A program made the translations under genes and the position numbers. The notes beneath the pieces were generated by a model. It was not told the origin of the DNA and searched no databases. It saw nothing but the letters and a program-made list of their open reading frames with translations. Shown here piece by piece: positions 1-7,346 of a stretch of 12,551 nt of DNA (position 1 is the first letter of the stretch; each line of letters opens with the position of its first letter). Location of the stretch: contig CP070726.1 of assembly GCA_020350865.1 (NCBI GenBank), positions 2,190,387 through 2,202,937 of the forward strand. Direction: 5' to 3'. The DNA comes from Thermoplasmata archaeon (GTDB lineage: Archaea > Thermoplasmatota > Thermoplasmata > GCA-020350865).

Positions 1-1
1 G

Positions 2-745
2 GTGGATATTGGTACTACAATGCCCGGCAGGTCCCTGGGTTTAAGAATCATGAACAACCATGATGTTACTATCGAAGAAGGTACAGTATCGCTGAACAGG
101 GAACCGCCAGATGCAGGTCTTCATGAAGTAAGCTATATTGGAGCGATCCCAACAAATGTCACCATCGACGGGGCCTTTGCAGATTGGCAGGGGAAAACCA
201 TCCGCAATGATGAGGCTGGGGATGTGAATCGAGAGGATATGGATATACTAAGATACGGTCTGTCAACCGCCGAGGATGGGCCAGCGTTCTATTTGCGGGT
301 AGATGGTGAGATTACCCACGGGAAAGAAGTGCCTTATTGGAATTCAATTTCAGAATCTGATCCCATCGTGGAAGATGATTCTTTGAAGACTGGAGAAGAT
401 GTTGTACACATATTTATTGATACGCTCAATGACACTGGTTATAGTGTCGGTGCTTTTTTGGGTGCGGATTATCTTATAGAAGTGAGGGGGAGGTACAATC
501 AGGTGCTTAGCAATGCCTTATATGAATGGTCTGGAAATAATAGCTTAGACTGGAATTGGCAGGAAATAGGCAGTGTGGAAGTAGCCTTGGACTATTGCCA
601 AATGGAAATAACCCTAGAATGGCAGGACATTGGGGTTGACCCTACAATGGACCAATTCAGCGTTTTCTTTCAGATTTCGGACTGGCAGACCACCAGCACG
701 GACTATTCAGATGGAGAAGGTGTATTAGTAGGGCCGACAAGATGA
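2..745 (+). CDS. C-terminal part of a secreted-type protein with a CBM9/DOMON-like domain (5' end off the window)
   Basis: The frame is open to the left edge, so the GTG at position 2 is just the first whole codon and the true start is probably outside. About 247 residues are visible. Residues 53-64 read VTIDGAFADWQG, the 'DG...DW' opening common to CBM9-like/DOMON-type beta-sandwich domains. Residues 131-160 carry a pattern typical of these domains (EDVVHIFIDT, then GADYLIEV). The first 45 residues look like the tail of another beta-rich domain. There is no membrane helix, sorting motif or cysteine pair at the C-terminus, which ends GPTR. Sugar or surface binding outside the cell is a family-based guess; no catalytic residues can be seen. 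The gene ends 25 bases from the stop of the convergent M28 peptidase. The coding call is firm, the domain call moderate. Confidence 0.75.
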   Translation: MDIGTTMPGRSLGLRIMNNHDVTIEEGTVSLNREPPDAGLHEVSYIGAIPTNVTIDGAFADWQGKTIRNDEAGDVNREDMDILRYGLSTAEDGPAFYLRVDGEITHGKEVPYWNSISESDPIVEDDSLKTGEDVVHIFIDTLNDTGYSVGAFLGADYLIEVRGRYNQVLSNALYEWSGNNSLDWNWQEIGSVEVALDYCQMEITLEWQDIGVDPTMDQFSVFFQISDWQTTSTDYSDGEGVLVGPTR

Positions 746-770
746 TGAGAAATTACCATATATTAGAGGG

Positions 771-3734
771 CTACCAGGGTACCTTCCAGGTCTTTTCCAC
801 CAGGGAGTGAATCCAGTATCCCTTCCCAAGGATAAAATAATCAGATTCCCCCAATTCCTCCCACTGCTGCGTTGCGGCCTCATAGGTCCAGACGGAATCA
901 ACATCCGTGTCAAAATCCATATTGTTCAATGCTTCGGTTCTGTTCCTGCTCTTGGAGGAGGGATAGCCAACAAGATTCCAGCCAGTAAAAAGGCTCACTG
1001 TCTTGTTTTCGTAAAATGCACTGCCTTCGCACTGGAGTAGAACTCCACCGGGCTCAGTGATGTGAATCCATATGCCCATGGTGTGATTGACGTCTTCCAA
1101 ATCGTTTAATTGGGGAGGTCTTGAGGAGTGATTGTGCTTCCAGGGATGGTACGGATCCGATGCATCGTAGAACTGAACCGCATCGTAGTACCCTGCAATG
1201 GATGCAAATACACCTGAAATGGATGGGTCTGACCGATTGATGGGTATCGATATCAGGTTCCAACCGTAAGAGAGGGGCAGATCAAAGGTCTGCTTCTTTG
1301 CAATAACAATTGAGATTATATCACCCCAATTGCCTGCCTCATCCAATCCTCGAATAAATACGGTATGATCGCCGTCGGGCCATGTGGATATGTCGATTTC
1401 TTTTTGAATGTTTTCAGTGGGCGAGTCGAAGGTTCCATCTTCAGGGTCCATACTGAGCCATGATTTCAGATGCGGGTCATAGAACCTGACCTCGGTGATG
1501 TTGGAGCCTCCAAGGCCGTTGTCCGAAATTACAGCCGATAGCGTCACCTCGGAAACCCCGTAAGTTGGATTGGGTAGTGCCTGAAGGTTTGAGCATATGG
1601 GCCCCTCCGTGTCACCAACTGTATTATATGCAACAGTTATCCGCGGTGCGTACTCGGGACCCCAGCTTTCATCCCCGTTTCCCGTATCCCAGATGAACAG
1701 ATATGTTCCGGACTGAGGACCATCGAGTCGGAAGGATATGGTGTTATTCGCGAGATGGTCTTGAAGGAATGCAAATTGGCTGGGATCATAGACAAATGTG
1801 TTCCACTGTCTCCCCTGCAGATCACTGTCGGACATGTTGGGGGGGATGGCGGCTTCCCCGGTTGCATTATGGATTTCTGTATAGCCATGCTGCGACCAAT
1901 TGGCGTCCACATCGTTTTTCAGCATCCACAGCACCCAGTTTCCGCCGGATCCCGTGTAATGCCACCTCGATCCGTAGAATTCCACGGTGGCATTCGTGAT
2001 TTGAGCACCTTTTGGGAACCACGAGAAGTTGAACTGTGCAGCACCGTGGTATATTCCCTGGGCACCGTGGCCCACAAGGATGTCGGGGCCATCGAAATAA
2101 TTTTCAGAAGGTTCGCTCTCCCGAACCCAGCCCACATAACCGGATTTTGTACTGCTGGTAAAACCGAGCAGAGTCGTGAAATTGTAATGCACACCGCCGT
2201 TGTCGTCCCTTTGGGTGTTGTTTGCCACATCAGCAGATTCAACATCGAAGTAGTAGGTAAGGGAAGGCTCAAGTCCGGAAATTTCTATGGAATGGGCGGT
2301 TGTCATCTCTGAATCGTGGACCTCGAGCCCCAGTGAGGGCGAGATGCCGTAATACACGGCAGAATCGCTGGGTTCGTCAGTGATCCAAGATATGGTTGCC
2401 GTATTCACCCCCGATACAGCTGTAACATCGCTGATGACTGGCGGAGTGCCGTCAATTTTGGCTGTTGCCGCTCGGACACCCACAGGGTCGGCATCATCGT
2501 ATTCTGCAGTGATGTTGTCCCCCTCTGTCACCTGCAGAACCCCGTCTGCACTGGGAGCACCTGGTGATAAATCTATAGTTCCGACAAATACACTGGAATT
2601 TGGCCCTGTCTCGGTGAGTATCACGATTTCGGGTGTTATTTCCGTGGTGCTCGATAACTCAACGAGGGCTGGCTCGGAGATGCCCGGATTCATATTGAGG
2701 TCGGTATCGTAGAGTTTGATTTCCACTGTATCTACGGGCCGGTATGCCACATTATCCAGGTATACCACGCCTATGCCCGGGGTCAGAACCCCTGCAAACT
2801 TCGCAAGTGTGGCCAGGCCGAGCTGGGTTACCTTCTTGTCGAATTCCATGTTGAGTTTGTCAACTGTATCGTTTACCGTATGATAATTCGGTGTGTTGAA
2901 CACATGCTCGATGCACTCCACTGCAGGGTAGCCCCAACGCCAAAAGGAGGCATGGTCGCTTGCACCGCTGCCCTGACCAGTTGTTATGTTGAGTCCGATG
3001 CTGTAGTTCTCGTTGATGCTGATCATTTCATCGGTGATCCAGATGGATTCGGTGTTGAAGCCGAGATCGAGCCCCATCTTGCCATCCGGATCGTATCCAA
3101 TCATGTCGAAATTCAGGTAGGCCCCGATGTCCATCTCATTCTTGGCCGCATTCTGAGCCCAGCGCTCGCTACCCACAAGCCCCACCTCCTCTGCGGTCCA
3201 TGCTGCGAATATTATGGTGGAGTTGAACCTGTACTGGCTGAGAATTTTTGCGGCTTCAAGTGCAACTGCGGCTCCACTGGCATCGTCATCTGCTCCGGGG
3301 GCATTGTTCCAGCGGTCGTTGGAAGTGGAATCGTAATGGCCGCCAACAACATAGACCGTCGAATCGGATTCATTCATGCCCGGAAGTGTGGCAATGACGT
3401 TCCTCACAACATAGCTGTTGTATGTGAAATAATCGCTTTCGACACTGAGAGCGGAGTAGTTCCTGAATTCATCGTATATATATTGAGCAGAGAGGTTGCA
3501 TCGGGTTGTGTAGACGTACCTTGTTTCAAAATTCTGCAGGTCTGTGATGTATTTTTCCACATCCTGCTCCGTAACCTTATTGATTATCTCCTGTATTGTG
3601 GGATTGAATTCGGTAGGATCGGGGGCCCTGACATTCATCGGGATATAATGAATGGGCAGGGCCATGGATATGGCTATTGTAATCAGTAAAATCCTGCTCA
3701 AGTACCTGTATGTCCCTCTATTTGCCCCTACCAT
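771..3734 (-). CDS. Exported multidomain M28 family zinc aminopeptidase
   Basis: This 987-residue protein starts with a signal-like segment (hydrophobic residues 15-29). The M28 domain spans about 40-315. Its expected two-zinc ligand set is complete: His133 and Asp135 in GGHYDS, Asp150 in GADDDASG, Glu182-Glu183 in TAEE, Asp210 in NFDMIGY and His285 in PNYHTVND. After it come a beta-rich linker domain (about 320-425), a fibronectin type III domain (431-521), a DNRLRE-like beta domain (527-705), an Ig-like domain (712-812) and two C-terminal 'GWNL' modules (from 824 and 918). More than twenty N-x-S/T sites suit a glycosylated extracellular protein. The likely role is cleaving N-terminal residues from peptides outside the cell, with the C-terminal modules binding substrate or cell surface; that last point is inference. 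The ATG at 3734 is preceded by AGGGGAT, close to the archaeal SD AGGTGAT, and by a TATA-like box. Bacterial-type C-terminal sorting signals are absent. Confidence 0.93.
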   Translation of the reverse strand: MVGANRGTYRYLSRILLITIAISMALPIHYIPMNVRAPDPTEFNPTIQEIINKVTEQDVEKYITDLQNFETRYVYTTRCNLSAQYIYDEFRNYSALSVESDYFTYNSYVVRNVIATLPGMNESDSTVYVVGGHYDSTSNDRWNNAPGADDDASGAAVALEAAKILSQYRFNSTIIFAAWTAEEVGLVGSERWAQNAAKNEMDIGAYLNFDMIGYDPDGKMGLDLGFNTESIWITDEMISINENYSIGLNITTGQGSGASDHASFWRWGYPAVECIEHVFNTPNYHTVNDTVDKLNMEFDKKVTQLGLATLAKFAGVLTPGIGVVYLDNVAYRPVDTVEIKLYDTDLNMNPGISEPALVELSSTTEITPEIVILTETGPNSSVFVGTIDLSPGAPSADGVLQVTEGDNITAEYDDADPVGVRAATAKIDGTPPVISDVTAVSGVNTATISWITDEPSDSAVYYGISPSLGLEVHDSEMTTAHSIEISGLEPSLTYYFDVESADVANNTQRDDNGGVHYNFTTLLGFTSSTKSGYVGWVRESEPSENYFDGPDILVGHGAQGIYHGAAQFNFSWFPKGAQITNATVEFYGSRWHYTGSGGNWVLWMLKNDVDANWSQHGYTEIHNATGEAAIPPNMSDSDLQGRQWNTFVYDPSQFAFLQDHLANNTISFRLDGPQSGTYLFIWDTGNGDESWGPEYAPRITVAYNTVGDTEGPICSNLQALPNPTYGVSEVTLSAVISDNGLGGSNITEVRFYDPHLKSWLSMDPEDGTFDSPTENIQKEIDISTWPDGDHTVFIRGLDEAGNWGDIISIVIAKKQTFDLPLSYGWNLISIPINRSDPSISGVFASIAGYYDAVQFYDASDPYHPWKHNHSSRPPQLNDLEDVNHTMGIWIHITEPGGVLLQCEGSAFYENKTVSLFTGWNLVGYPSSKSRNRTEALNNMDFDTDVDSVWTYEAATQQWEELGESDYFILGKGYWIHSLVEKTWKVPW
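774..1265 (-). repeat. Tandem pair of GWNL modules at the C-terminus of the M28 peptidase
   Basis: Residues 824-827 and 918-921 of the peptidase both read GWNL (GWNLISIP and GWNLVGYP). Each is followed by an aromatic-rich stretch (YDAVQFYDASDPYHPW and VDSVWTYEAATQQW) and then by a G-x-W-I-H motif (GIWIHI at 887, GYWIHS at 972). The two copies are diverged but in the same order, so this is an internal duplication of a module of about 70-90 residues. Modules with the GWNL start occur at the ends of secreted prokaryotic proteins. Their function is not settled. Confidence 0.6.
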
Positions 3735-3741
3735 TGGTTAT

Positions 3742-3748
3742 CCCCTGA
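3742..3748 (-). promoter_or_regulatory. Shine-Dalgarno-like site of the M28 peptidase gene
   Basis: On the minus strand AGGGGAT-type sequence (CAGGGGATAACCA before ATG) lies about 7 bases ahead of the start codon. It differs at one base from the archaeal consensus AGGTGAT and supports the ATG at 3734. Confidence 0.45.
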
Positions 3749-3784
3749 GAACTTTTTGCGCCCACATTAATAATGCTTTACTGG

Positions 3785-3796
3785 ATATAAATATAT
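3785..3796 (-). promoter_or_regulatory. Candidate TATA box for the M28 peptidase gene
   Basis: The minus strand reads ATATATTTATAT here. A start of transcription about 27 bases downstream, near 3764, would give a leader of about 30 bases that contains the SD-like site. No clear BRE purine pair can be assigned by eye. Confidence 0.45.
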
Positions 3797-3830
3797 TGTG
3801 TACAAGTTACTGAGCGCTTTTTCAAACCCC

Positions 3831-3845
3831 TCCCTATTGTAGGGA
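3831..3845 (-). terminator. Hairpin just after tRNA-Ala, possible terminator
   Basis: TCCCTA and TAGGGA form a perfect 6-bp stem around a 3-base loop, starting 8 bases past the tRNA 3' end. No strong T-run follows on the minus strand, so it may instead mark the trailer that is removed during 3' processing. Confidence 0.35.
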
Positions 3846-3852
3846 TAATGAA

Positions 3853-3925
3853 TGGACCGGTCGGGATTTGAACCCGAGGCCTCCACGTTGCAAGCGTGGT
3901 GATCTTCCAACTGATCTACCGGCCC
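3853..3925 (-). tRNA. tRNA-Ala (anticodon UGC)
   Basis: The reverse complement folds into a complete 73-base cloverleaf. It has a 7-bp acceptor stem (GGGCCGG with CCGGTCC), a 4-bp D stem (GATC with GATC), an anticodon stem CCACG/CGTGG around the loop CTTGCAA, a 5-bp variable region, and a T arm TCGGG-TTCAAAT-CCCGA. The anticodon is UGC, for alanine. The acceptor stem holds the G3:U70 wobble pair, the main identity element of alanine tRNA, and the discriminator base is A73. CCA is not encoded (the next bases are TTC), so it must be added after transcription. There is no intron. I see no convincing TATA box 25-30 bases upstream, so the promoter is unresolved. Confidence 0.96.
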
Positions 3926-4024
3926 GCATATGAATGATATTGCATTTGAGGGGCGGGAGATTAAGTGGCTACTTGTTTGCCACGAGTCTACCGGTCCGAA
4001 TGTGAGGTGCTTGATGGCAATAGG

Positions 4025-4041
4025 GTTTTTGGATAAAAAAC
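4025..4041 (-). terminator. Candidate T-run terminator after the small zinc-ribbon gene
   Basis: On the minus strand a run GTTTTTTATCC begins about 40 bases after the stop codon at 4079. It can pair with the AAAAAC that follows. Archaeal termination often relies on T-runs rather than strong hairpins, which is why I list it. The evidence is weak. Confidence 0.3.
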
Positions 4042-4078
4042 TTACTATCCAATCTCGTAATCTCGGAACTTTATTATT

Positions 4079-4357
4079 CTATGGATGCAACGAATTAGAC
4101 CTCAGTTGCAATCCGCAATATGGGCATATTTTGCTGTCTACTGGAATCTGTTTTCCGCAACTTTGGCAATACCGTTTCTGTTCCGGTTGGTGCGGAGGTT
4201 TTTGGATTGGCTGCTGATAACCGTATTGTGGGGGAGGATATAGAGGGGGAGGTTGGGTGCTTTTTGTCGATGATTTTAATATCTGTTGTATTATTATTAT
4301 AATGAATATTATCACGAATACTACTATTACAATCTCAACGATGCCCATTAACATCAT
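4079..4357 (-). CDS. Small membrane-anchored zinc-ribbon protein
   Basis: The product is 92 residues. Residues 5-27 form one very hydrophobic, Ile/Val-rich helix, presumably a membrane anchor or uncleaved signal-anchor. Residues 35-59 are rich in Pro, Gln and Tyr and probably disordered. Residues 64-81 form a zinc ribbon with CxxC pairs at Cys64/Cys67 and Cys78/Cys81. A single helix, a flexible linker and a ribbon facing one side of the membrane is a common layout for small archaeal proteins of unknown role. The start could be any of Met1, Met2 or Met4; no clear SD precedes them. It diverges from elp3 across 105 bases. I do not recognise a specific family, and function is unknown. Confidence 0.75.
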   Translation of the reverse strand: MMLMGIVEIVIVVFVIIFIIIIIQQILKSSTKSTQPPPLYPPPQYGYQQPIQKPPHQPEQKRYCQSCGKQIPVDSKICPYCGLQLRSNSLHP

Positions 4358-4389
4358 TTTATCATCTAATAATTATGTATTATTTTGTT

Positions 4390-4398
4390 AAAATATAT
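4390..4398 (-). promoter_or_regulatory. Candidate TATA box for the small zinc-ribbon gene
   Basis: The minus strand reads ATATATTTT about 37 bases before the ATG at 4357. Transcription starting about 27 bases downstream would give a leader of about 10 bases, which fits the lack of an SD site. Confidence 0.35.
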
Positions 4399-4431
4399 GT
4401 TTTTCCTCCAATTAAAAGCGCTATAAAACCC

Positions 4432-4439
4432 TTTAAATA
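4432..4439 (+). promoter_or_regulatory. TATA box of elp3, placed for a leaderless mRNA
   Basis: TTTAAATA is centred about 27 bases before the A of the ATG at 4463, the standard archaeal distance from TATA centre to the first transcribed base. The bases between (4440-4462) are almost all pyrimidine and hold no SD. Together these point to transcription starting at or next to the start codon. CTATAAAA at 4421-4428 is a weaker alternative. Confidence 0.6.
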
Positions 4440-4462
4440 CCCTCTCCTCCCTTTCCTTTCCC

Positions 4463-6040
4463 ATGACCTTCTTTGAGGACATAATCGAACAGATACGCAC
4501 AGGTGAAATAAGAACAAAGGACGAGATACACAGGGCCAAGGTTACACTGTGCAAAAAGTACGGTATGGACCGTCTCCCCTCTGACGTTGAGATCTTAAAT
4601 AACGCCTCCCCCGATATACATCATGATATCGAACCGTTCCTAAAGTTAAAACCAGTGCGCACCTACTCCGGTGTGGCCGTGGTTGCAGTAATGACATCGC
4701 CACATGATTGTCCCCACGGGAAGTGCATATACTGCCCGGGGGGGAGGGAATTCGGCACACCGCAGAGCTACACAGGTCATGAACCGGCAGCTCTTAGAGC
4801 CGGATCGAACGATTATGACCCGTTCAAACAGACAAAATCCCGAATCGAGCAGCTGTCCACCATTGGCCATGCCACAGATAAAATCGACCTGATCATCATG
4901 GGTGGGACGTTCACGGCCAGGGACAGGGAGTACCAGGAGTGGTTCGTTACCCGCTGCTTCGATGCCATGAACCAGACGGAGGCCTCGACTATTGAGGATG
5001 CGCACAGCCTCAACGAATTCGCTCCCTCAAGATGCATAGGTATGACAGTGGAAACGAGGCCTGATTGGTGCAAATCCGGGCATATCGATTCAATGCTTAG
5101 ACTGGGTGCAACAAGGGTGGAGCTGGGGGTCCAGACAGTATACGATGACATTCTCGAAACCGTCAAAAGAGGTCATACCGTGGAGGACACCATCAAAGCC
5201 ACTCGGCTCGCAAAGGATGCAGGTCTCAAGGTATGCTACCACATGATGCCAGGACTTCCGGGCTCGGACTTCGAAAGGGATTTGGCATCCTTTAAAACGA
5301 CATTTACGAACCCCGATTTCAAACCGGATATGCTGAAAATCTATCCAACCCTGGTTGTGGAGGGCACAGAGCTCCACGAACAGTGGACCAAAGGCGGATT
5401 CAAACCGTACAGCACCGAGGAAAATGCCCGTCTAATCGCCCAGATAAAGGTATTTATTCCGGAGTGGGTCCGCATACAGCGTATCCAAAGGGATATTCCT
5501 ATCAAGCTGATTTCGGATGGTGTGGACAAGAGCAACCTCAGGCAGATAGTCCAGGTAAGATTGGAGGAGATGGGCAAGGCATGCAATTGCATACGATGCA
5601 GGGAGGTTGGTATCAGATCCTTGAAGGGTGTGGAACCGGACATGGACAGCGTTCAAATGAAAAGGACCGAATACAAGGCATCGAAGGGCACAGAGCATTT
5701 TCTCAGTTTCGAGGATACCAGGGGCACACTCATCGGTTACGCCCGTTTAAGAGAGCCGTCCAATTCGGCCCACAGAAAGGAGATTGCACCTGAGCCTTGC
5801 ATGATCCTGCGGGAGCTGAGGGTGGCAGGCGAGATGGTGCCAATCGGCAAAACGGATGCCAAACTCTGGCAGCACAAAGGATACGGTCAAAAGCTGGTCC
5901 AGGGCTGCGAGGAAATAGCCAAAACACAGGGTGCCCAAAAGCTACTTGTTCTAAGCGGTGTGGGTGTCCGGGAATACTACAGAAAGTTCGGATATGAACG
6001 GGAAGGACTGTACATGGCGAAGGCACTTGCTAGGTCCTAG
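4463..6040 (+). CDS. elp3: Elp3-type tRNA uridine(34) carboxymethyl-forming enzyme (radical SAM plus acetyltransferase)
   Basis: The 525-residue product has full family length. The radical SAM part (about 60-370) carries the Elp3 cluster motif C83-x4-C88-x2-C91 in DCPHGKCIYCPGG. A Cys-rich CNCIRC (Cys374, Cys376, Cys379) sits between the two domains, where the structural zinc binds in known Elp3 proteins. The C-terminal GNAT domain (about 395-525) has the acetyl-CoA loop QHKGYG (470-475) and ends GVREYYRKFGYEREG. By family knowledge it uses S-adenosylmethionine and acetyl-CoA to build the cm5 group on wobble U34 of tRNAs; archaea have Elp3 without the other Elongator subunits. The start fits a leaderless mRNA. 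Its stop overlaps that of the convergent aminopeptidase gene. Nothing is missing or broken. Confidence 0.96.
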   Translation: MTFFEDIIEQIRTGEIRTKDEIHRAKVTLCKKYGMDRLPSDVEILNNASPDIHHDIEPFLKLKPVRTYSGVAVVAVMTSPHDCPHGKCIYCPGGREFGTPQSYTGHEPAALRAGSNDYDPFKQTKSRIEQLSTIGHATDKIDLIIMGGTFTARDREYQEWFVTRCFDAMNQTEASTIEDAHSLNEFAPSRCIGMTVETRPDWCKSGHIDSMLRLGATRVELGVQTVYDDILETVKRGHTVEDTIKATRLAKDAGLKVCYHMMPGLPGSDFERDLASFKTTFTNPDFKPDMLKIYPTLVVEGTELHEQWTKGGFKPYSTEENARLIAQIKVFIPEWVRIQRIQRDIPIKLISDGVDKSNLRQIVQVRLEEMGKACNCIRCREVGIRSLKGVEPDMDSVQMKRTEYKASKGTEHFLSFEDTRGTLIGYARLREPSNSAHRKEIAPEPCMILRELRVAGEMVPIGKTDAKLWQHKGYGQKLVQGCEEIAKTQGAQKLLVLSGVGVREYYRKFGYEREGLYMAKALARS

Positions 6041-7068
6041 ACAACAACCGTTCCTTCCTCGATAACTGTTTTTCTTTGGCCGTTCTCATATTCGACTTCG
6101 AACGTGGGATTGTAGAACAAGAAATCCCTGTGGGTTTTTGAATCGTTCTTTCCGCCAGGCATCTCGGCATTGCGTCCGAAGGCGATATGGGCTGTGCCGC
6201 CTGCCTTCTCATCCTCCAGCAGGTTGCCTGTAAGCCTTGCCCTGGGATTCAAACCTATACCCAGTTCCCCGATTACACTGGCCATACTGTCCAGGGATAT
6301 CAGTTCCCTAACCCTTTCAACAAGCTTTTTATCCTCACATTCCAAGGATATGATTTTACCGGAATCCACCGTGATTTTTAAGGGCTTGCCCACCCCATCT
6401 AAAAAGTCACCTATTGCCCCATTGACCAAAATGACACCATCTGCATCATCCTCCACAGGTGCACACCATATCTCACCTGCGGGAAGGTTGCCTATATTAC
6501 CCGGCTCAACCCAGGCATCGGTCTCAAAACCCCTGCCAAGAACATTCAAGGTGATGTCAGTTCCTTCCTTGGTTGTGATATGAACAAAGGATGCATTTTC
6601 GAAGGCAGAAAGGAGTCTTTTCGCATTGTCCTTCACCTCACCGTAATCTGCTGTCATGGGGCCCGTAATCATCATGTCCTCTGTGATGCCAGGGGCATGT
6701 CCAATCCTTGCATTATGGGAGCGTTGAAGCTTCACCAATTTGATTCTGAAGGGTGTTTCCTCGGCATAAGCCGAGAAGGCATTGACAAAGACATGACATC
6801 CCCGAAACATTGGGCAGAGTTCATCTGGTATTTCCGAAAGCGGCCTTACGGACTCTGGCAAAAGATACGATGATGTTTTTGCACCCAGCCTTCTTGCACC
6901 ATGCTCGAAGGCCTTGCCTATGCTCTCTTTATCGCTATCTGTGATGACCAGTATACTCTCGCTGTCTGTGAGGGATAAAACATTTTTAAGGGCATTTTCT
7001 GCGACACTTACCATCCTTTCCATATGCTCATTGTCAGCTGATGGTTTCATAGAATCTTCAAAATTCAT
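6037..7068 (-). CDS. M29-like metallo-aminopeptidase (aminopeptidase T/S family)
   Basis: The 343-residue product has no signal peptide, so it is cytosolic. Candidate metal ligands by hand alignment are Glu199 in GEIWCAP, Glu268 in GELGIG, His294 in GTAHIAFG, and His313 and Asp315 in THRDF. They come in the order and rough spacing of the M29 two-metal site. The usual Tyr seven residues after the first His is Ala301 here; related archaeal proteins may also lack it, so activity is likely but not certain. It would remove N-terminal residues from peptides. The ATG overlaps the stop of the upstream zinc-finger gene (ATGA), which points to translational coupling; GGAG sits only 2 bases before it. 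The 3' end overlaps elp3 by 4 bases, tail to tail. Confidence 0.85.
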   Translation of the reverse strand: MNFEDSMKPSADNEHMERMVSVAENALKNVLSLTDSESILVITDSDKESIGKAFEHGARRLGAKTSSYLLPESVRPLSEIPDELCPMFRGCHVFVNAFSAYAEETPFRIKLVKLQRSHNARIGHAPGITEDMMITGPMTADYGEVKDNAKRLLSAFENASFVHITTKEGTDITLNVLGRGFETDAWVEPGNIGNLPAGEIWCAPVEDDADGVILVNGAIGDFLDGVGKPLKITVDSGKIISLECEDKKLVERVRELISLDSMASVIGELGIGLNPRARLTGNLLEDEKAGGTAHIAFGRNAEMPGGKNDSKTHRDFLFYNPTFEVEYENGQRKTVIEEGTVVV

Positions 7069-7346
7069 AACTCCTGCAACCCCAGTCCTTCACCGAGCTG
7101 TTTCTTCATCTCCTCCTCTAGGGTGATCTCCTCTTCCCACTGTTTCAGCGAATCCAAGAGCTCCTTGAGCTGTCTGAGGCAGTCGATGCATATCCATTTG
7201 TTTCCCAGGGGTTTTACAGGGGTCTTCTTGTAGCAGATCTTCTCGCAGAACTCGCAGAAGTGCATCTCGTTTGTACGCCTCTCCGCATACAGCTCCATCT
7301 TCTTGCCTTCCGCAATGCTCTCGAGAATCATTCTCTTCTTATTCAT
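7065..7346 (-). CDS. Small zinc-finger protein with a C-terminal helical tail
   Basis: The product is 93 residues. The core has CxxC pairs Cys31/Cys34 and Cys53/Cys56, with an extra Cys38, in HFCEFCEKIC and WICIDC. A charged helix (about 57-83, rich in Glu, Lys and Leu) follows and could form a coiled coil. The N-terminus is basic and may also be helical. It is the first gene of a two-gene operon: its TGA overlaps the ATG of the M29-like peptidase by the ATGA arrangement. This pairing suggests an accessory or regulatory role, but no family is recognised. The start at 7346 is chosen as the longest; Met6 (7331) is an alternative, and neither has a good SD. Confidence 0.75.
   Translation of the reverse strand: MNKKRMILESIAEGKKMELYAERRTNEMHFCEFCEKICYKKTPVKPLGNKWICIDCLRQLKELLDSLKQWEEEITLEEEMKKQLGEGLGLQEL

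Noticed and set aside
1755..2312. A plus-strand open frame of about 185 codons inside the M28 gene
   Set aside because: It is a shadow of the real gene; the product has no recognisable pattern and lies opposite the DNRLRE-like domain.
2880..3689. A long open frame on the plus strand inside the M28 peptidase gene
   Set aside because: It is antisense to a gene with clear catalytic motifs, its product is Cys-rich without any domain pattern, and it has no promoter or SD.
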